Shown here piece by piece: positions 1 to 7,287 of a stretch of DNA of 12,859 nucleotides. The stretch's first letter is position 1; each line of letters opens with the position of its first letter. The notes below the pieces were generated by a model, which worked only from the letters and a program-made list of their open reading frames with translations, was not told the DNA's origin and did not search any database. A program made the translations under genes and the position numbers. This DNA is from an uncultured Eggerthellaceae bacterium (GTDB taxonomy: Bacteria; Actinomycetota; Coriobacteriia; Coriobacteriales; Eggerthellaceae): contig CAKUDT010000016.1 in the NCBI GenBank assembly GCA_934645125.1, positions 1 to 12,859 on the forward strand, written 5' to 3'.

Positions 1-303
1 CGTATGTGCGTGATGAGCTGCCCGTACGGTCATCCGCAGTACTTCCCCGAGAAGGGCGTTTCCGGCAAGTGCGACGGCTGCTACGGCCTGCGTGCCAACG
101 GCGATCAGCCCGCATGCGTTGCAGGTTGCCCGAACCGCGCTCTTGACGCGGGCGATATCGACGAGCTGCGCAAGAAGTACGCCGGCGATTTGGACAACGG
201 CACTATCGTGGTGCTCCCGAATCCCGACCTGACTCGTCCGCACGTTCTGATCAAGACCAAGGATCTTGCTTTCGACAAATCCGCTGTCGAGCTTACTTGG
301 TAG
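1..303 (+). CDS. 4Fe-4S ferredoxin-type electron-transfer subunit, DmsB-like (partial, 3' end)
   Basis: The reading frame is open from base 1, so the N-terminal part lies outside the window; the frame ends at TAG 301-303. The visible part has the ferredoxin-repeat cysteines typical of DMSO-reductase-family Fe-S subunits: C-x3-CPYGHPQ near the start, then CDGC, then PACVAGCPNRAL, followed by the LRKKY and NPDLTRPH tail seen in DmsB-like proteins. Such subunits carry several [4Fe-4S] clusters and pass electrons between a membrane anchor (DmsC/NrfD type) and a molybdopterin catalytic subunit (DmsA type); those partner genes would lie to the left. A TorD chaperone gene downstream fits a molybdoenzyme locus. 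The substrate (DMSO, TMAO, another N/S-oxide or something else) cannot be read from this subunit. The family call is firm; the specific enzyme is not. Confidence 0.88.
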   Translation, partial: RMCVMSCPYGHPQYFPEKGVSGKCDGCYGLRANGDQPACVAGCPNRALDAGDIDELRKKYAGDLDNGTIVVLPNPDLTRPHVLIKTKDLAFDKSAVELTW

Positions 304-321
304 GAACGAGTTTTCCATTTG

Positions 322-364
322 TCGCCGCACCGCATATCGCTTGTGGTGCGGCGATTTTTCTTTA
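322..364 (+). terminator. Intrinsic terminator after the dmsB-like gene
   Basis: A 10-bp perfect stem (322-331 with 345-354, core CGCCGCACC/GGTGCGGCG) encloses a 13-nt loop and is followed at once by a T-rich run (355-363). It starts 19 bp after the TAG stop. It should end most transcripts of the reductase operon, so torD probably has its own promoter or depends on read-through. Confidence 0.85.
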
Positions 365-408
365 CGCAGTTTTTCGCTAAAATAATCTGACGCTTATTTT
401 GTCATGTA

Positions 409-422
409 GCGTGATTTCACGC
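409..422. promoter_or_regulatory. Perfect inverted repeat upstream of torD (possible operator)
   Basis: GCGTGA-TT-TCACGC is a perfect 6-bp inverted repeat with a 2-bp centre, in the non-coding stretch between the terminator and torD. AT-rich hexamers nearby (TAAAAT at 378-383, TATTTT at 395-400) could be -10 boxes, but no good -35 was found. The site could bind a dimeric regulator of the chaperone/radical SAM pair. A chance palindrome of this size is possible. Confidence 0.25.
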
Positions 423-532
423 GAAGTTTCATGGGGCGCCGCATGGTGCGCTGCATGAGGTGTCGCGTGGAATCTCCTTTGAGAAGATAAACGAAAAACA
501 AACGAGCGCAATCCCTTGAAAGGAGCGGTATT

Positions 533-1294
533 ATGCCTGATCAACAGCTCGAAATTCGCATTGGCATGGATCTTGCCTGCCGCACGTATCTTTATGACGT
601 TCTTCATTCCGTGTTTGGCGGCGATTGCTCGACCGATTTTGTTGCAAAGCTTTTCGGCTCGCAGACGCGCGAGATGTTTGCACGTGAAGCCGCGGTACTT
701 TCCAATGAAGAACCCTCGCTTGATGCGGGGCGTACTCTGAGCAAGATTGATCGCTCGCTGGGGGATTGCGCTAAAGAGGTGCTCGTGTGCTTTGATGAGC
801 ATCAGAATTTGTCGGCAGATGCTCTTGCAGCGCTTGCCGCCCAGATGGAAAGCGACTTTACGAAGCTGTTCCAAGTTCCAGGTGATTCGTACGTTCATAT
901 GTGGGAGTCCCCGTATGTGGGTACCGAGCAAACCTTATTCCAGAGCAGTACGCTGGACGTTCGCGCAATGTATCATGCCGCCGGTTTGAAGCTTCAGGCG
1001 GAGCATCAATTCCCCGATGATCATATTGCCGCCATGTTGGCGTATATGGGCTGTATGGGCTCGCGTGCATACGAGGCGTATGCCGATGGCCGTGATGCCG
1101 AATGCCGCAAAGCGCTGCAGGATACGAAGGCGTTTTTGGAAGCGCATCTGCTTACGTGGATCGACGCACTTGCAGCCGATGTGATTGAAAAAGACGAGCA
1201 TGGGTTGTACGCTGCATTTATGCAGGCTGTTGTGGTACTTGTGCATGTTGATGCGGTACAGCTTGATTGGCTCATGAAACGTATAGGCGAGTAA
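533..1294 (+). CDS. TorD/DmsD-family molybdoenzyme chaperone
   Basis: A 253-residue, cytoplasmic, probably all-helical protein. TorD-family chaperones bind the Tat signal peptide and the apo-form of a molybdopterin oxidoreductase and hold it until the cofactor is inserted and export can begin. Family signatures visible are the DFTKLFQVPGDS segment (about residues 108-119, matching the family pattern of an F/Y-x-x-LF...PG stretch), WESPY (about 123-127), and PDDHI at residues 161-165 followed by a LAYMG helix. Start: ATG 533 has a strong AAAGGAG at 519-525, 7 nt upstream. The gene follows a terminated dmsB-like gene and lies 8 bp before a radical SAM gene, whose Shine-Dalgarno overlaps this stop codon, so the two are likely co-translated. 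Its client is presumably the molybdoenzyme encoded to the left (inference). No specific symbol is given because TorD, DmsD and NarJ-like members are hard to separate without alignment. Confidence 0.88.
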   Translation: MPDQQLEIRIGMDLACRTYLYDVLHSVFGGDCSTDFVAKLFGSQTREMFAREAAVLSNEEPSLDAGRTLSKIDRSLGDCAKEVLVCFDEHQNLSADALAALAAQMESDFTKLFQVPGDSYVHMWESPYVGTEQTLFQSSTLDVRAMYHAAGLKLQAEHQFPDDHIAAMLAYMGCMGSRAYEAYADGRDAECRKALQDTKAFLEAHLLTWIDALAADVIEKDEHGLYAAFMQAVVVLVHVDAVQLDWLMKRIGE

Positions 1295-1302
1295 GGATTT
1301 TG

Positions 1303-2589
1303 ATGGACGTTCGGGAATATGCAAAAGCATTCAACCAGGTAGAGCGCGACTACGAGCACGCAGTTGCTGCGTTTGGCGTTCCCTTTGAAGCTGCGGAGTC
1401 GTGTTCCCGAACGCGTCGTGCGCACGTTGCCAACACGTGTGGGTGCCATTGCGAAAATGGGGGCACGTCTTTGTGGCGTGGCTGGATATCTCCGGCATGC
1501 TTGGCGTGTCGTACTGGCGAGCGCACGGCAACGTTCTTCGTTGACCTGCGCTGCACGCGGCACTGCTATTTCTGCTTCAATCCGAACCAGGATCACTACG
1601 AGTATTTCCTTTCGCACCAGCGCGATATCGTCTCCGAGCTCAATGCCGCGCACGCTGCAGGGGCGCAATTCGACTGCCTTGCCGTTACGGGTGGCGAGCC
1701 GCTGCTGCATAAAGACCAGGTCGTATCATTTACCCAGCGCGCCCGCGAGCTGTACCCCGAAGCGCATGTGCGTCTTTACACGTGCGGCGACCTGCTTGAC
1801 AACGCGTGCTTGGTGCAATTGGCGGAAGTGGGACTCAACGAGATTCGTTTCAGCGTAAAACCGGAAGATGTCGCGAATGCAGATGCTCCAGTGTTTGAAC
1901 GCATGGCGGCTGCTGTTTCTGCATTACCGCACGTCATGGTTGAAATGCCAGTAATTCCCGGTACGCTTTCGGTAATGCGCGAGCTGCTTTCACGCTTAGA
2001 CGCCATGGGAGTGCGGGGCATCAATTTACTCGAGTTCTGTTTCCCGCTTTGCAACGCGGAAGAATTCCGTTCGCGCGATTTCAAACTGCGTAAGCATCCG
2101 TTCAACTACCTGTACGATTATTGGTACGGGGGCGGCATTCCCGTTGCGGGCAGCGAGGCCGAGGCGTTAGCGCTACTTGAATACGCTCACGAACATCGGC
2201 TTCAGCTGGGCATACATTACTGCAGTTCAGACAATAAAAACACAGGGCAGATCTATCAGCAGAACAAGGCATTCCTGGAAGATCCCGCTTTGCAGGCAGC
2301 GTATCCATGGCTAACGTTCGACGAAGGCGACAAGCTTCTGAAGTGTGCGAAAGCATTCGGCAAAGATGCAAAAGCGGTGCGTACTTGGGCACAAGCGTGC
2401 CGCGTGCCATTCGATTGGGATGCAAGCGTGCCGAGCGCCACGGTGTCTCTTGAATCGTTCGAGAAAGCGCGCAAAGCGTGTCCGCGCGTTCGTTTCGCCG
2501 AGAGCGCGAATGTGTTCGAGGCCCGCGATGGCCAACTTTACTTGCGCGAGCTGGGTGTTCGGGAATTTCTGAAGAAGAAAAACGCATAA
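1303..2589 (+). CDS. Radical SAM protein with extra N-terminal cysteine cluster
   Basis: A 428-residue protein. The radical SAM [4Fe-4S] motif CX3CX2C is seen as C84-TRH-C88-YF-C91, and the SAM-binding GGEP motif at residues 130-133. Ahead of the core is a second cysteine-rich segment: C34, C46, C48, C50, C66 and C69, arranged as CGCHC, then a PACLAC pair 16 residues later. This could hold a zinc or an additional Fe-S cluster. The C-terminal part lacks an obvious SPASM or TRAM domain. Start: ATG 1303 is preferred over an in-frame TTG at 1267, which lies inside torD; AAGGA at 1293-1297 overlaps the torD stop and sits 5 nt before the ATG. The tight coupling with torD suggests a role in the same molybdoenzyme system, perhaps modification or maturation of the enzyme, but this is inferred from position only. 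The substrate is unknown. Confidence 0.85.
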   Translation: MDVREYAKAFNQVERDYEHAVAAFGVPFEAAESCSRTRRAHVANTCGCHCENGGTSLWRGWISPACLACRTGERTATFFVDLRCTRHCYFCFNPNQDHYEYFLSHQRDIVSELNAAHAAGAQFDCLAVTGGEPLLHKDQVVSFTQRARELYPEAHVRLYTCGDLLDNACLVQLAEVGLNEIRFSVKPEDVANADAPVFERMAAAVSALPHVMVEMPVIPGTLSVMRELLSRLDAMGVRGINLLEFCFPLCNAEEFRSRDFKLRKHPFNYLYDYWYGGGIPVAGSEAEALALLEYAHEHRLQLGIHYCSSDNKNTGQIYQQNKAFLEDPALQAAYPWLTFDEGDKLLKCAKAFGKDAKAVRTWAQACRVPFDWDASVPSATVSLESFEKARKACPRVRFAESANVFEARDGQLYLRELGVREFLKKKNA

Positions 2590-2895
2590 TTCGGCGGTTC
2601 AACGGCGCGTCGGTTGGAGCTTCGTGCGCGTCCGTGCCGGGCCAGCTCCTTGCGCGTGAGCTGCTCGACGCCAAGCCGCGCCCCAATTGCGAAAACCCTC
2701 TGTATTCGCAGCGGCTCTGCGCTGCCTTAAGCTGCGTCCCTTCCAAAGCGTGCTATTATATTCGCTACGCATTTTTTCGGCATTGCCATTTATTGTTGTT
2801 TGCATCTTTTACTGCCTACTTGGCGCGAAGAAAACATTTCTGCACGTCAAAGGCGGATTTGCAGCAATATGCACAATTTTGGAAGGATTCATTTT
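2590..2895 (+). promoter_or_regulatory. 306-bp intergenic region with candidate uppP promoter
   Basis: No convincing gene lies here. The first half is GC-rich and contains a 6-bp stem hairpin (GCAGCG 2708-2713 with CGCTGC 2720-2725) without a T-tract, so it is not a clear terminator for the radical SAM gene. The second half is AT-rich. TGCTATTAT at 2751-2759 matches an extended -10 element (TG-n-TATTAT), with no good -35, and would start a leader of about 130 nt ahead of uppP. The uppP Shine-Dalgarno is at 2881-2887. Confidence 0.4.
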
Positions 2896-3942
2896 ATGAT
2901 TATCGAAGCCCTAAAAGCTTTCTTGTTCGGCGTGGTCGAGGGCATCACTGAATGGCTGCCCGTGTCCTCCACGGGTCACATGATGCTGTTGGAGGAGTTC
3001 GTGAAACTCGATGTTTCCGAGTCCTTCTATAGCACGTTTTTGGTTGTAATCCAGCTGGGTGCCATTCTTGCCGTGGTCTTACTGTTCTTCAACAAGCTGA
3101 ATCCCTTCGCGCGTACAAAAACTGCCACGCAGAAGAAAGAGACGTGGGGTATTTGGGCGAAGGTTGTTGTGGGCTCAATACCGCCCGCCGTTATTGGTTT
3201 CGCGCTTGATGATTGGATGGAAGAAAACATCATGAATGGACCGCACGGCTACCTGGTTGTTGTTGCCGCGCTTATTATTTACGGTGTGATTTTCATCTTG
3301 ATCGAGCGCCGCAATCGTCGTCTTATCGCGCAGGCCAACAGCGCTGCCATTGCGGACTCTTCCGTTGCTGGTGCATCGGGTGCTTATGTTGCGCGCCATG
3401 CCAAGCATGCCGCAGGTCAGAGTGGCAACGGGGAAGGCTCACGTGCAGCGAACGCTGTGAACGATGAACTCCAAGGCGAAAGTACTTTCAAGACCGAAAC
3501 GGACGAGACCGATGCCTCGAGCGTTATTGCCAAGGTGAACAGCTTCAGCGAGCTTTCTTATGGCAAGGCGTTTCTTATCGGTATCTTCGAATCGCTGGCT
3601 ATTATCCCGGGTACGTCCCGTTCTGGTTCCACCATTATCGGCTCCATGCTTTTGGGCACCAGCCGCACCATCGCAACGGAGTTTGCGTTCTTTCTGGCCA
3701 TTCCGATTATGCTTGGTTGGAGCTTGATCAAGTTCATCAAGCACGGCTTTGCTTATACGGGCATGGAGTGGATGATTTTCGGCATTGCGATTGTTACATC
3801 GTTTGTGGTATCGGTTATTTCCATCAAGTTCTTGATTGGCTACGTGAAGAAAAACGACTTCACGGCGTTTGGCGTGTACCGCATTATTCTAGGCGTTGTT
3901 GTTTTGGGTTACTTTGGTCTGCGCGCGTTGGGCGTGTTTTAA
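2896..3942 (+). CDS. uppP: Undecaprenyl-diphosphatase UppP (BacA family) with large cytoplasmic-loop insert
   Basis: A polytopic membrane protein that removes one phosphate from undecaprenyl diphosphate to recycle the lipid carrier for peptidoglycan and other wall polymers; extra activity gives bacitracin tolerance. Both family active-site motifs are present: EGITEWLPVSSTGH at residues 15-28 (E15, E19, H28) and PGTSRSG at 238-244 (R242). At 348 residues it is longer than the usual roughly 270. The excess lies between about residues 140 and 220, in a hydrophilic Ala/Ser/Asn/Glu-rich stretch placed between hydrophobic segments; membrane segments before and after are intact. Start: ATG 2896, with GGAAGGA at 2881-2887, 8 nt upstream; an in-frame start further upstream (2800) would add residues unlike UppP. 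pcrA begins 15 bp downstream, suggesting one transcript. Confidence 0.95.
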   Translation: MIIEALKAFLFGVVEGITEWLPVSSTGHMMLLEEFVKLDVSESFYSTFLVVIQLGAILAVVLLFFNKLNPFARTKTATQKKETWGIWAKVVVGSIPPAVIGFALDDWMEENIMNGPHGYLVVVAALIIYGVIFILIERRNRRLIAQANSAAIADSSVAGASGAYVARHAKHAAGQSGNGEGSRAANAVNDELQGESTFKTETDETDASSVIAKVNSFSELSYGKAFLIGIFESLAIIPGTSRSGSTIIGSMLLGTSRTIATEFAFFLAIPIMLGWSLIKFIKHGFAYTGMEWMIFGIAIVTSFVVSVISIKFLIGYVKKNDFTAFGVYRIILGVVVLGYFGLRALGVF

Positions 3943-3957
3943 TTACGAGGTGTCACT

Positions 3958-6366
3958 GTGCTTGATTTGGATACGCTTAATGGTCCGCAGCGCGAAGCCG
4001 TGCTTGCCACGCAAGGTCCGCTTTTGGTTTTGGCGGGCGCTGGATCAGGTAAAACGCGTGTGCTTACGTACCGCATTGCCCATATGATCGAAGACTGCGG
4101 CGTGAATCCGTGGGAGATTCTTGCCATCACGTTTACGAATAAAGCTGCCGCAGAAATGCGCGAGCGTTTGGGGCAGCTTATTGGTGCTTCGGCGCGCGGC
4201 ATGTGGGTTTCCACGTTCCACAGCATGTGCGTGCGTATCCTTCGAGCAAATGCGCAGGTCATCGGCTTTACGCAAAACTTCACCATCTACGATGACAGCG
4301 ATTCGAAGTCTCTAGTCAAAGACATCATGTACAACTTGGAAATCGATCCGAAACGTTATCCGGTGAACACGATTCGCGGCAAGATCTCCCAGGCGAAAAA
4401 CGAACTCATCAATCCGCTTGACTATCAAGAACAGGCGGCCGACCCCATTACGAAAGTCACGGCGCGCGTGTATCTCCAGTTGCAGGAGCGCTTGAAGCAG
4501 GCGAATGCGTTTGACTTCGACGACTTGCTGTTCTATACGTATCTGCTGTTCAAGCATCACGAAGATGTGCTGAGTGCGTATCAAGACCGCTTCCATTACC
4601 TGCTTATCGACGAATACCAAGACACGAACAAGGCGCAGTACGAAATCACGCGCTTCTTGGCACGCCGCGACAAAAATATCATGGTGGTGGGCGACGACGA
4701 TCAGTCCATTTATTCGTGGCGTGGTGCGGATATTCGCAACATTCTTGAGTTCGAAAGCGATTATCCCGACTGCAAAGTGGTGAAACTCGAAGAAAACTAC
4801 CGCAGCGTGGGCAATATCTTGGAAGCTGCGAACTCCGTTATTGCACACAACAAGAAACGCAAGGAAAAGCGCCTGTTCACGTCGCAGGATAAGGGCGACA
4901 AGATTCAGGTTTACATGGCATCGGACGGCCGCGATGAAGGCGTATGGATTGCCAGCCAGATTGAAAAGCAGGTGCGTGCGGGTGCAAGCTACGATGACGT
5001 GGCCATTCTGTACCGCACGAACGCCCAATCGCGCTCTTTGGAAGACATGCTGCTGCGTGCGGGTATTCCGTACCGTATTGTGGGCGGCGTGAAGTTCTTC
5101 GAGCGTGCCGAAATCAAGGATCTTATGGCGTACCTCACGCTTATCGTAAATCCGGCGGATGACATGTCGGCGCAGCGCGTTATCAACGTTCCGCGTCGCG
5201 GTATTGGCAAAACAACCGTTGACCATATCTCCGAACTTGCTTTTGACCAGCAGGTATCGTTTATGGATGCCGCCGCCCTTGCCGTGGCGGATTCAGCGTT
5301 TCGTGCCAGCGTGCGCTCAGCGTTGGGAAGCTTCGTGTCGCTGATTGCCGAAGCAAGCACCTACGAAGGCGATTTGCGCAAGATTATCGAGATGGTGATC
5401 GACCGCACGGGCTTGGTCACGGCGCTCGAACTGGAGAACACCACGGAATCGCGCGCCCGCATTGAAAACATCAAAGAATTCTTGACGGTAGTGGATGAAT
5501 TTGTGGCAACGCACGACGAAGACGATGCGCTGTTCGAGGCTCCTTCCACCGAAGACCTTTCCGCCGCCGATGCAGATGCGCTTCTTGCTGCTGATCAGGT
5601 AAAAGGTGCACTGTTTGATGCTTCTTCGTTCGATGAGGAAGCGCAGCCTGCACGCACCTTGCGTGGCGATTCTATGGCGGACTTCCTTGAGTGGGTGCGC
5701 TTGCGTACCGATTTGGATGCGCAGACCGAAGACGGCGCAACCGTAACGCTTATGACGGTCCATGCCGCTAAGGGCTTGGAGTTCGATACCGTGTTCGTTG
5801 CGGGCATGGAAGAAACCATTTTCCCGCACATGAATTCATCGTCCGATCCAGCGGGAATCGAAGAAGAGCGCCGCTTGGCCTATGTTGCCATTACGCGTGC
5901 GCGCAAAAAACTGTTCCTGACCTGCGCTGCTTCACGTCAGCTTTTCGGTAACACGCAAAGCAACCCTGTTTCGCGCTTCATCGGCGAGATTCCGCAAGAG
6001 CTGCGCAAGACTTCCGGTTTGGGTTCTTCGGGCTTTTCAGGTACGGGCTACGAGAAGCGCGGAAGCCGTCGCGGCATTTCCGGTTCCGGCTCTGAAGCGG
6101 GCGCAGGCCGCGTGTTCGGCACGTCCAGCGCTTCAGGTTCGCGTAGGACGTCTTCGGCGACACCGCGTGCAACGTCTGCTACGTCGTTTAAGAAAGATGC
6201 GGCGAAAATGACGTTTGCGGTGGGCGACGTTGTTGACCACAAGACGTTTGGGCGCGGCAAAGTGACGAAAATCGATGGCGATATGCTGCATATTTACTTC
6301 GCCAAGCTGCGCGAAACGAAGAAACTGCTGAAAGATTACGCGCCTATCGTGAAAATCGGCAGCTAA
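3958..6366 (+). CDS. pcrA: ATP-dependent DNA helicase PcrA/UvrD (superfamily 1A)
   Basis: An 802-residue 3'-5' helicase/translocase for nucleotide excision repair, replication-conflict relief and plasmid replication. Motifs in order: Q motif LNGPQREAV (7-15), Walker A AGAGSGKT (26-33), Ia TFTNKAAAEMRERL, II DEYQDT (218-223), III GDDDQSIYSWRGAD, IV YRTNAQSR, V TVHAAKGLEF (600-609), VI YVAITRARK (642-650). The last ~50 residues (VGDVVDHKTFGRGKV onwards) are the C-terminal Tudor-like domain that in PcrA/UvrD contacts RNA polymerase. Two additions explain the length above the usual ~730: an acidic stretch at about 519-560 and a Gly/Ser/Arg-rich linker at about 686-745. Start: GTG 3958 with GAGG at 3947-3950, 7 nt upstream. 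It lies 15 bp after uppP and 75 bp before the NTPase gene, with no terminator seen on either side. Confidence 0.96.
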   Translation: MLDLDTLNGPQREAVLATQGPLLVLAGAGSGKTRVLTYRIAHMIEDCGVNPWEILAITFTNKAAAEMRERLGQLIGASARGMWVSTFHSMCVRILRANAQVIGFTQNFTIYDDSDSKSLVKDIMYNLEIDPKRYPVNTIRGKISQAKNELINPLDYQEQAADPITKVTARVYLQLQERLKQANAFDFDDLLFYTYLLFKHHEDVLSAYQDRFHYLLIDEYQDTNKAQYEITRFLARRDKNIMVVGDDDQSIYSWRGADIRNILEFESDYPDCKVVKLEENYRSVGNILEAANSVIAHNKKRKEKRLFTSQDKGDKIQVYMASDGRDEGVWIASQIEKQVRAGASYDDVAILYRTNAQSRSLEDMLLRAGIPYRIVGGVKFFERAEIKDLMAYLTLIVNPADDMSAQRVINVPRRGIGKTTVDHISELAFDQQVSFMDAAALAVADSAFRASVRSALGSFVSLIAEASTYEGDLRKIIEMVIDRTGLVTALELENTTESRARIENIKEFLTVVDEFVATHDEDDALFEAPSTEDLSAADADALLAADQVKGALFDASSFDEEAQPARTLRGDSMADFLEWVRLRTDLDAQTEDGATVTLMTVHAAKGLEFDTVFVAGMEETIFPHMNSSSDPAGIEEERRLAYVAITRARKKLFLTCAASRQLFGNTQSNPVSRFIGEIPQELRKTSGLGSSGFSGTGYEKRGSRRGISGSGSEAGAGRVFGTSSASGSRRTSSATPRATSATSFKKDAAKMTFAVGDVVDHKTFGRGKVTKIDGDMLHIYFAKLRETKKLLKDYAPIVKIGS

Positions 6367-6441
6367 ATTAGCTGTTTCGCGAAAGATGGCGCGGGCTGCG
6401 CGAGCGAAATCGATCAGGCAAGCGATAAGGCGGAAAAAACG

Positions 6442-7143
6442 ATGCTTTTCATTCTTACGGGCGTGATGCAAACAGGCAAGACGCGCTGGCTTGAGCGCCT
6501 TATTGAGCAGGTGTGCGAAAGCGACCTGCCTGTTTATGGTGTTGTTGCGCCTGGTCAGTGGATTGACCATGGAGCAGATGCGCCCGTGGGACAGCGTTTC
6601 GAGAAGTTGGGGATCGATAATATTTTGCTTCCTCAAAATGAGCGGATTGCGTTCGCGCGCCGTCCCGATTTGGTTGAACAGGACGGCGAAGAGGGCGGCG
6701 CGGGCAGCGGGTCGAAGGACGCATTGCCGCGCTGTTCGCAATCAATGCAAGCCAAGCTTGGCTGGGCGATAGATGACGCCGCGATTGACCAGGTGAACGC
6801 GCATTTCTGCACTTTATGCGCGCAAGCAAAAGACTGCATGCTGCCCGAAGATATAAAACGAGCTACAGGTATCACCGTGCAAGCTCCAAAGCGCCCCGGC
6901 CTTTTAGTGATTGACGAGCTGGGTCCCTTGGAGCTTTTGAAAAATGGCGGCTTGACCAGCGCTATGGATGTCTTGTCGCAGGGACCTTCGCCGCTTTGCG
7001 CTCATGCGCTTGTTGTGGTGCGCGAGAGCTTGTGCGATACGGCAGCGCAGCGCTTCGGCGATTGCTGGGGTGGCGCGGCGGCGATTTATCCGACCGAAGA
7101 ATCCTGTGAACAGGTGCTTTCGTGCCTTTGCTGCAATACGTAA
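6442..7143 (+). CDS. THEP1-like nucleoside-triphosphatase
   Basis: A 233-residue P-loop protein. Walker A is GVMQTGKT (residues 7-14) directly after the first beta strand, and Walker B is LLVIDELGPLEL (154-165), a pattern characteristic of the THEP1/DUF265 nucleoside-triphosphatase family. Members hydrolyse NTPs in vitro; the physiological role is unsettled. It is longer than the usual ~180 residues: between about 75 and 140 it carries an acidic/Gly-rich stretch and a cysteine cluster C123-x2-C126-x5-C132, plus several cysteines at the extreme C-terminus, which could bind metal. Start: ATG 6442, with AAGGCGG at 6427-6433, 8 nt upstream. It may be read through from pcrA. The family call rests on the two Walker motifs; an unrelated P-loop family is the main alternative. 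Confidence 0.72.
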   Translation: MLFILTGVMQTGKTRWLERLIEQVCESDLPVYGVVAPGQWIDHGADAPVGQRFEKLGIDNILLPQNERIAFARRPDLVEQDGEEGGAGSGSKDALPRCSQSMQAKLGWAIDDAAIDQVNAHFCTLCAQAKDCMLPEDIKRATGITVQAPKRPGLLVIDELGPLELLKNGGLTSAMDVLSQGPSPLCAHALVVVRESLCDTAAQRFGDCWGGAAAIYPTEESCEQVLSCLCCNT

Positions 7144-7233
7144 TGCTCGATCTGTACGAGAGCCTTCGCGCCCGGTCCTTCTGGTTGCTCCTAGGCTGCA
7201 AAATGCCTCTGACGCTTTCGCTTCTATCCATAA

Positions 7234-7261
7234 ACAGACCCAGGACAATGCCTGGGTCTGT
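7234..7261. terminator. Strong hairpin between convergent genes (probable bidirectional terminator)
   Basis: An 11-bp perfect stem (7234-7244 with 7251-7261, ACAGACCCAGG/CCTGGGTCTGT) closes a 6-nt loop between the rightward NTPase gene and the leftward methyltransferase gene. The T-tract is weak: none to speak of on the plus strand, and TTTA at the base of the stem on the minus strand. Position favours a terminator, but efficiency may be low. The rest of 7144-7287 shows no gene. Confidence 0.55.
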
Positions 7262-7287
7262 CGGTAACATGCAATGTTCGGATTTGC

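Noticed and set aside
377..931. 184-codon minus-strand ORF over the torD upstream region
   Set aside because: It overlaps torD and the upstream palindrome, has no family signature and no clear Shine-Dalgarno.
2616..2649. GGAGCT...AGCTCC inverted repeat after the radical SAM gene as a terminator
   Set aside because: Only 6 bp with a 22-nt loop and no T-tract.
2478..2951. 157-codon plus-strand ORF between the radical SAM gene and uppP
   Set aside because: It overlaps both genes in another frame, its composition is not protein-like and it lacks a Shine-Dalgarno.
4312..5226. 304-codon minus-strand ORF inside pcrA
   Set aside because: It lies wholly within pcrA, which has every helicase motif in order; the antisense product resembles no family and follows from the codon bias of the real gene.
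6375..6384. Palindrome TTTCGCGAAA between pcrA and the NTPase gene
   Set aside because: Short, no T-tract after it, and no promoter elements near it; chance palindrome is likely.
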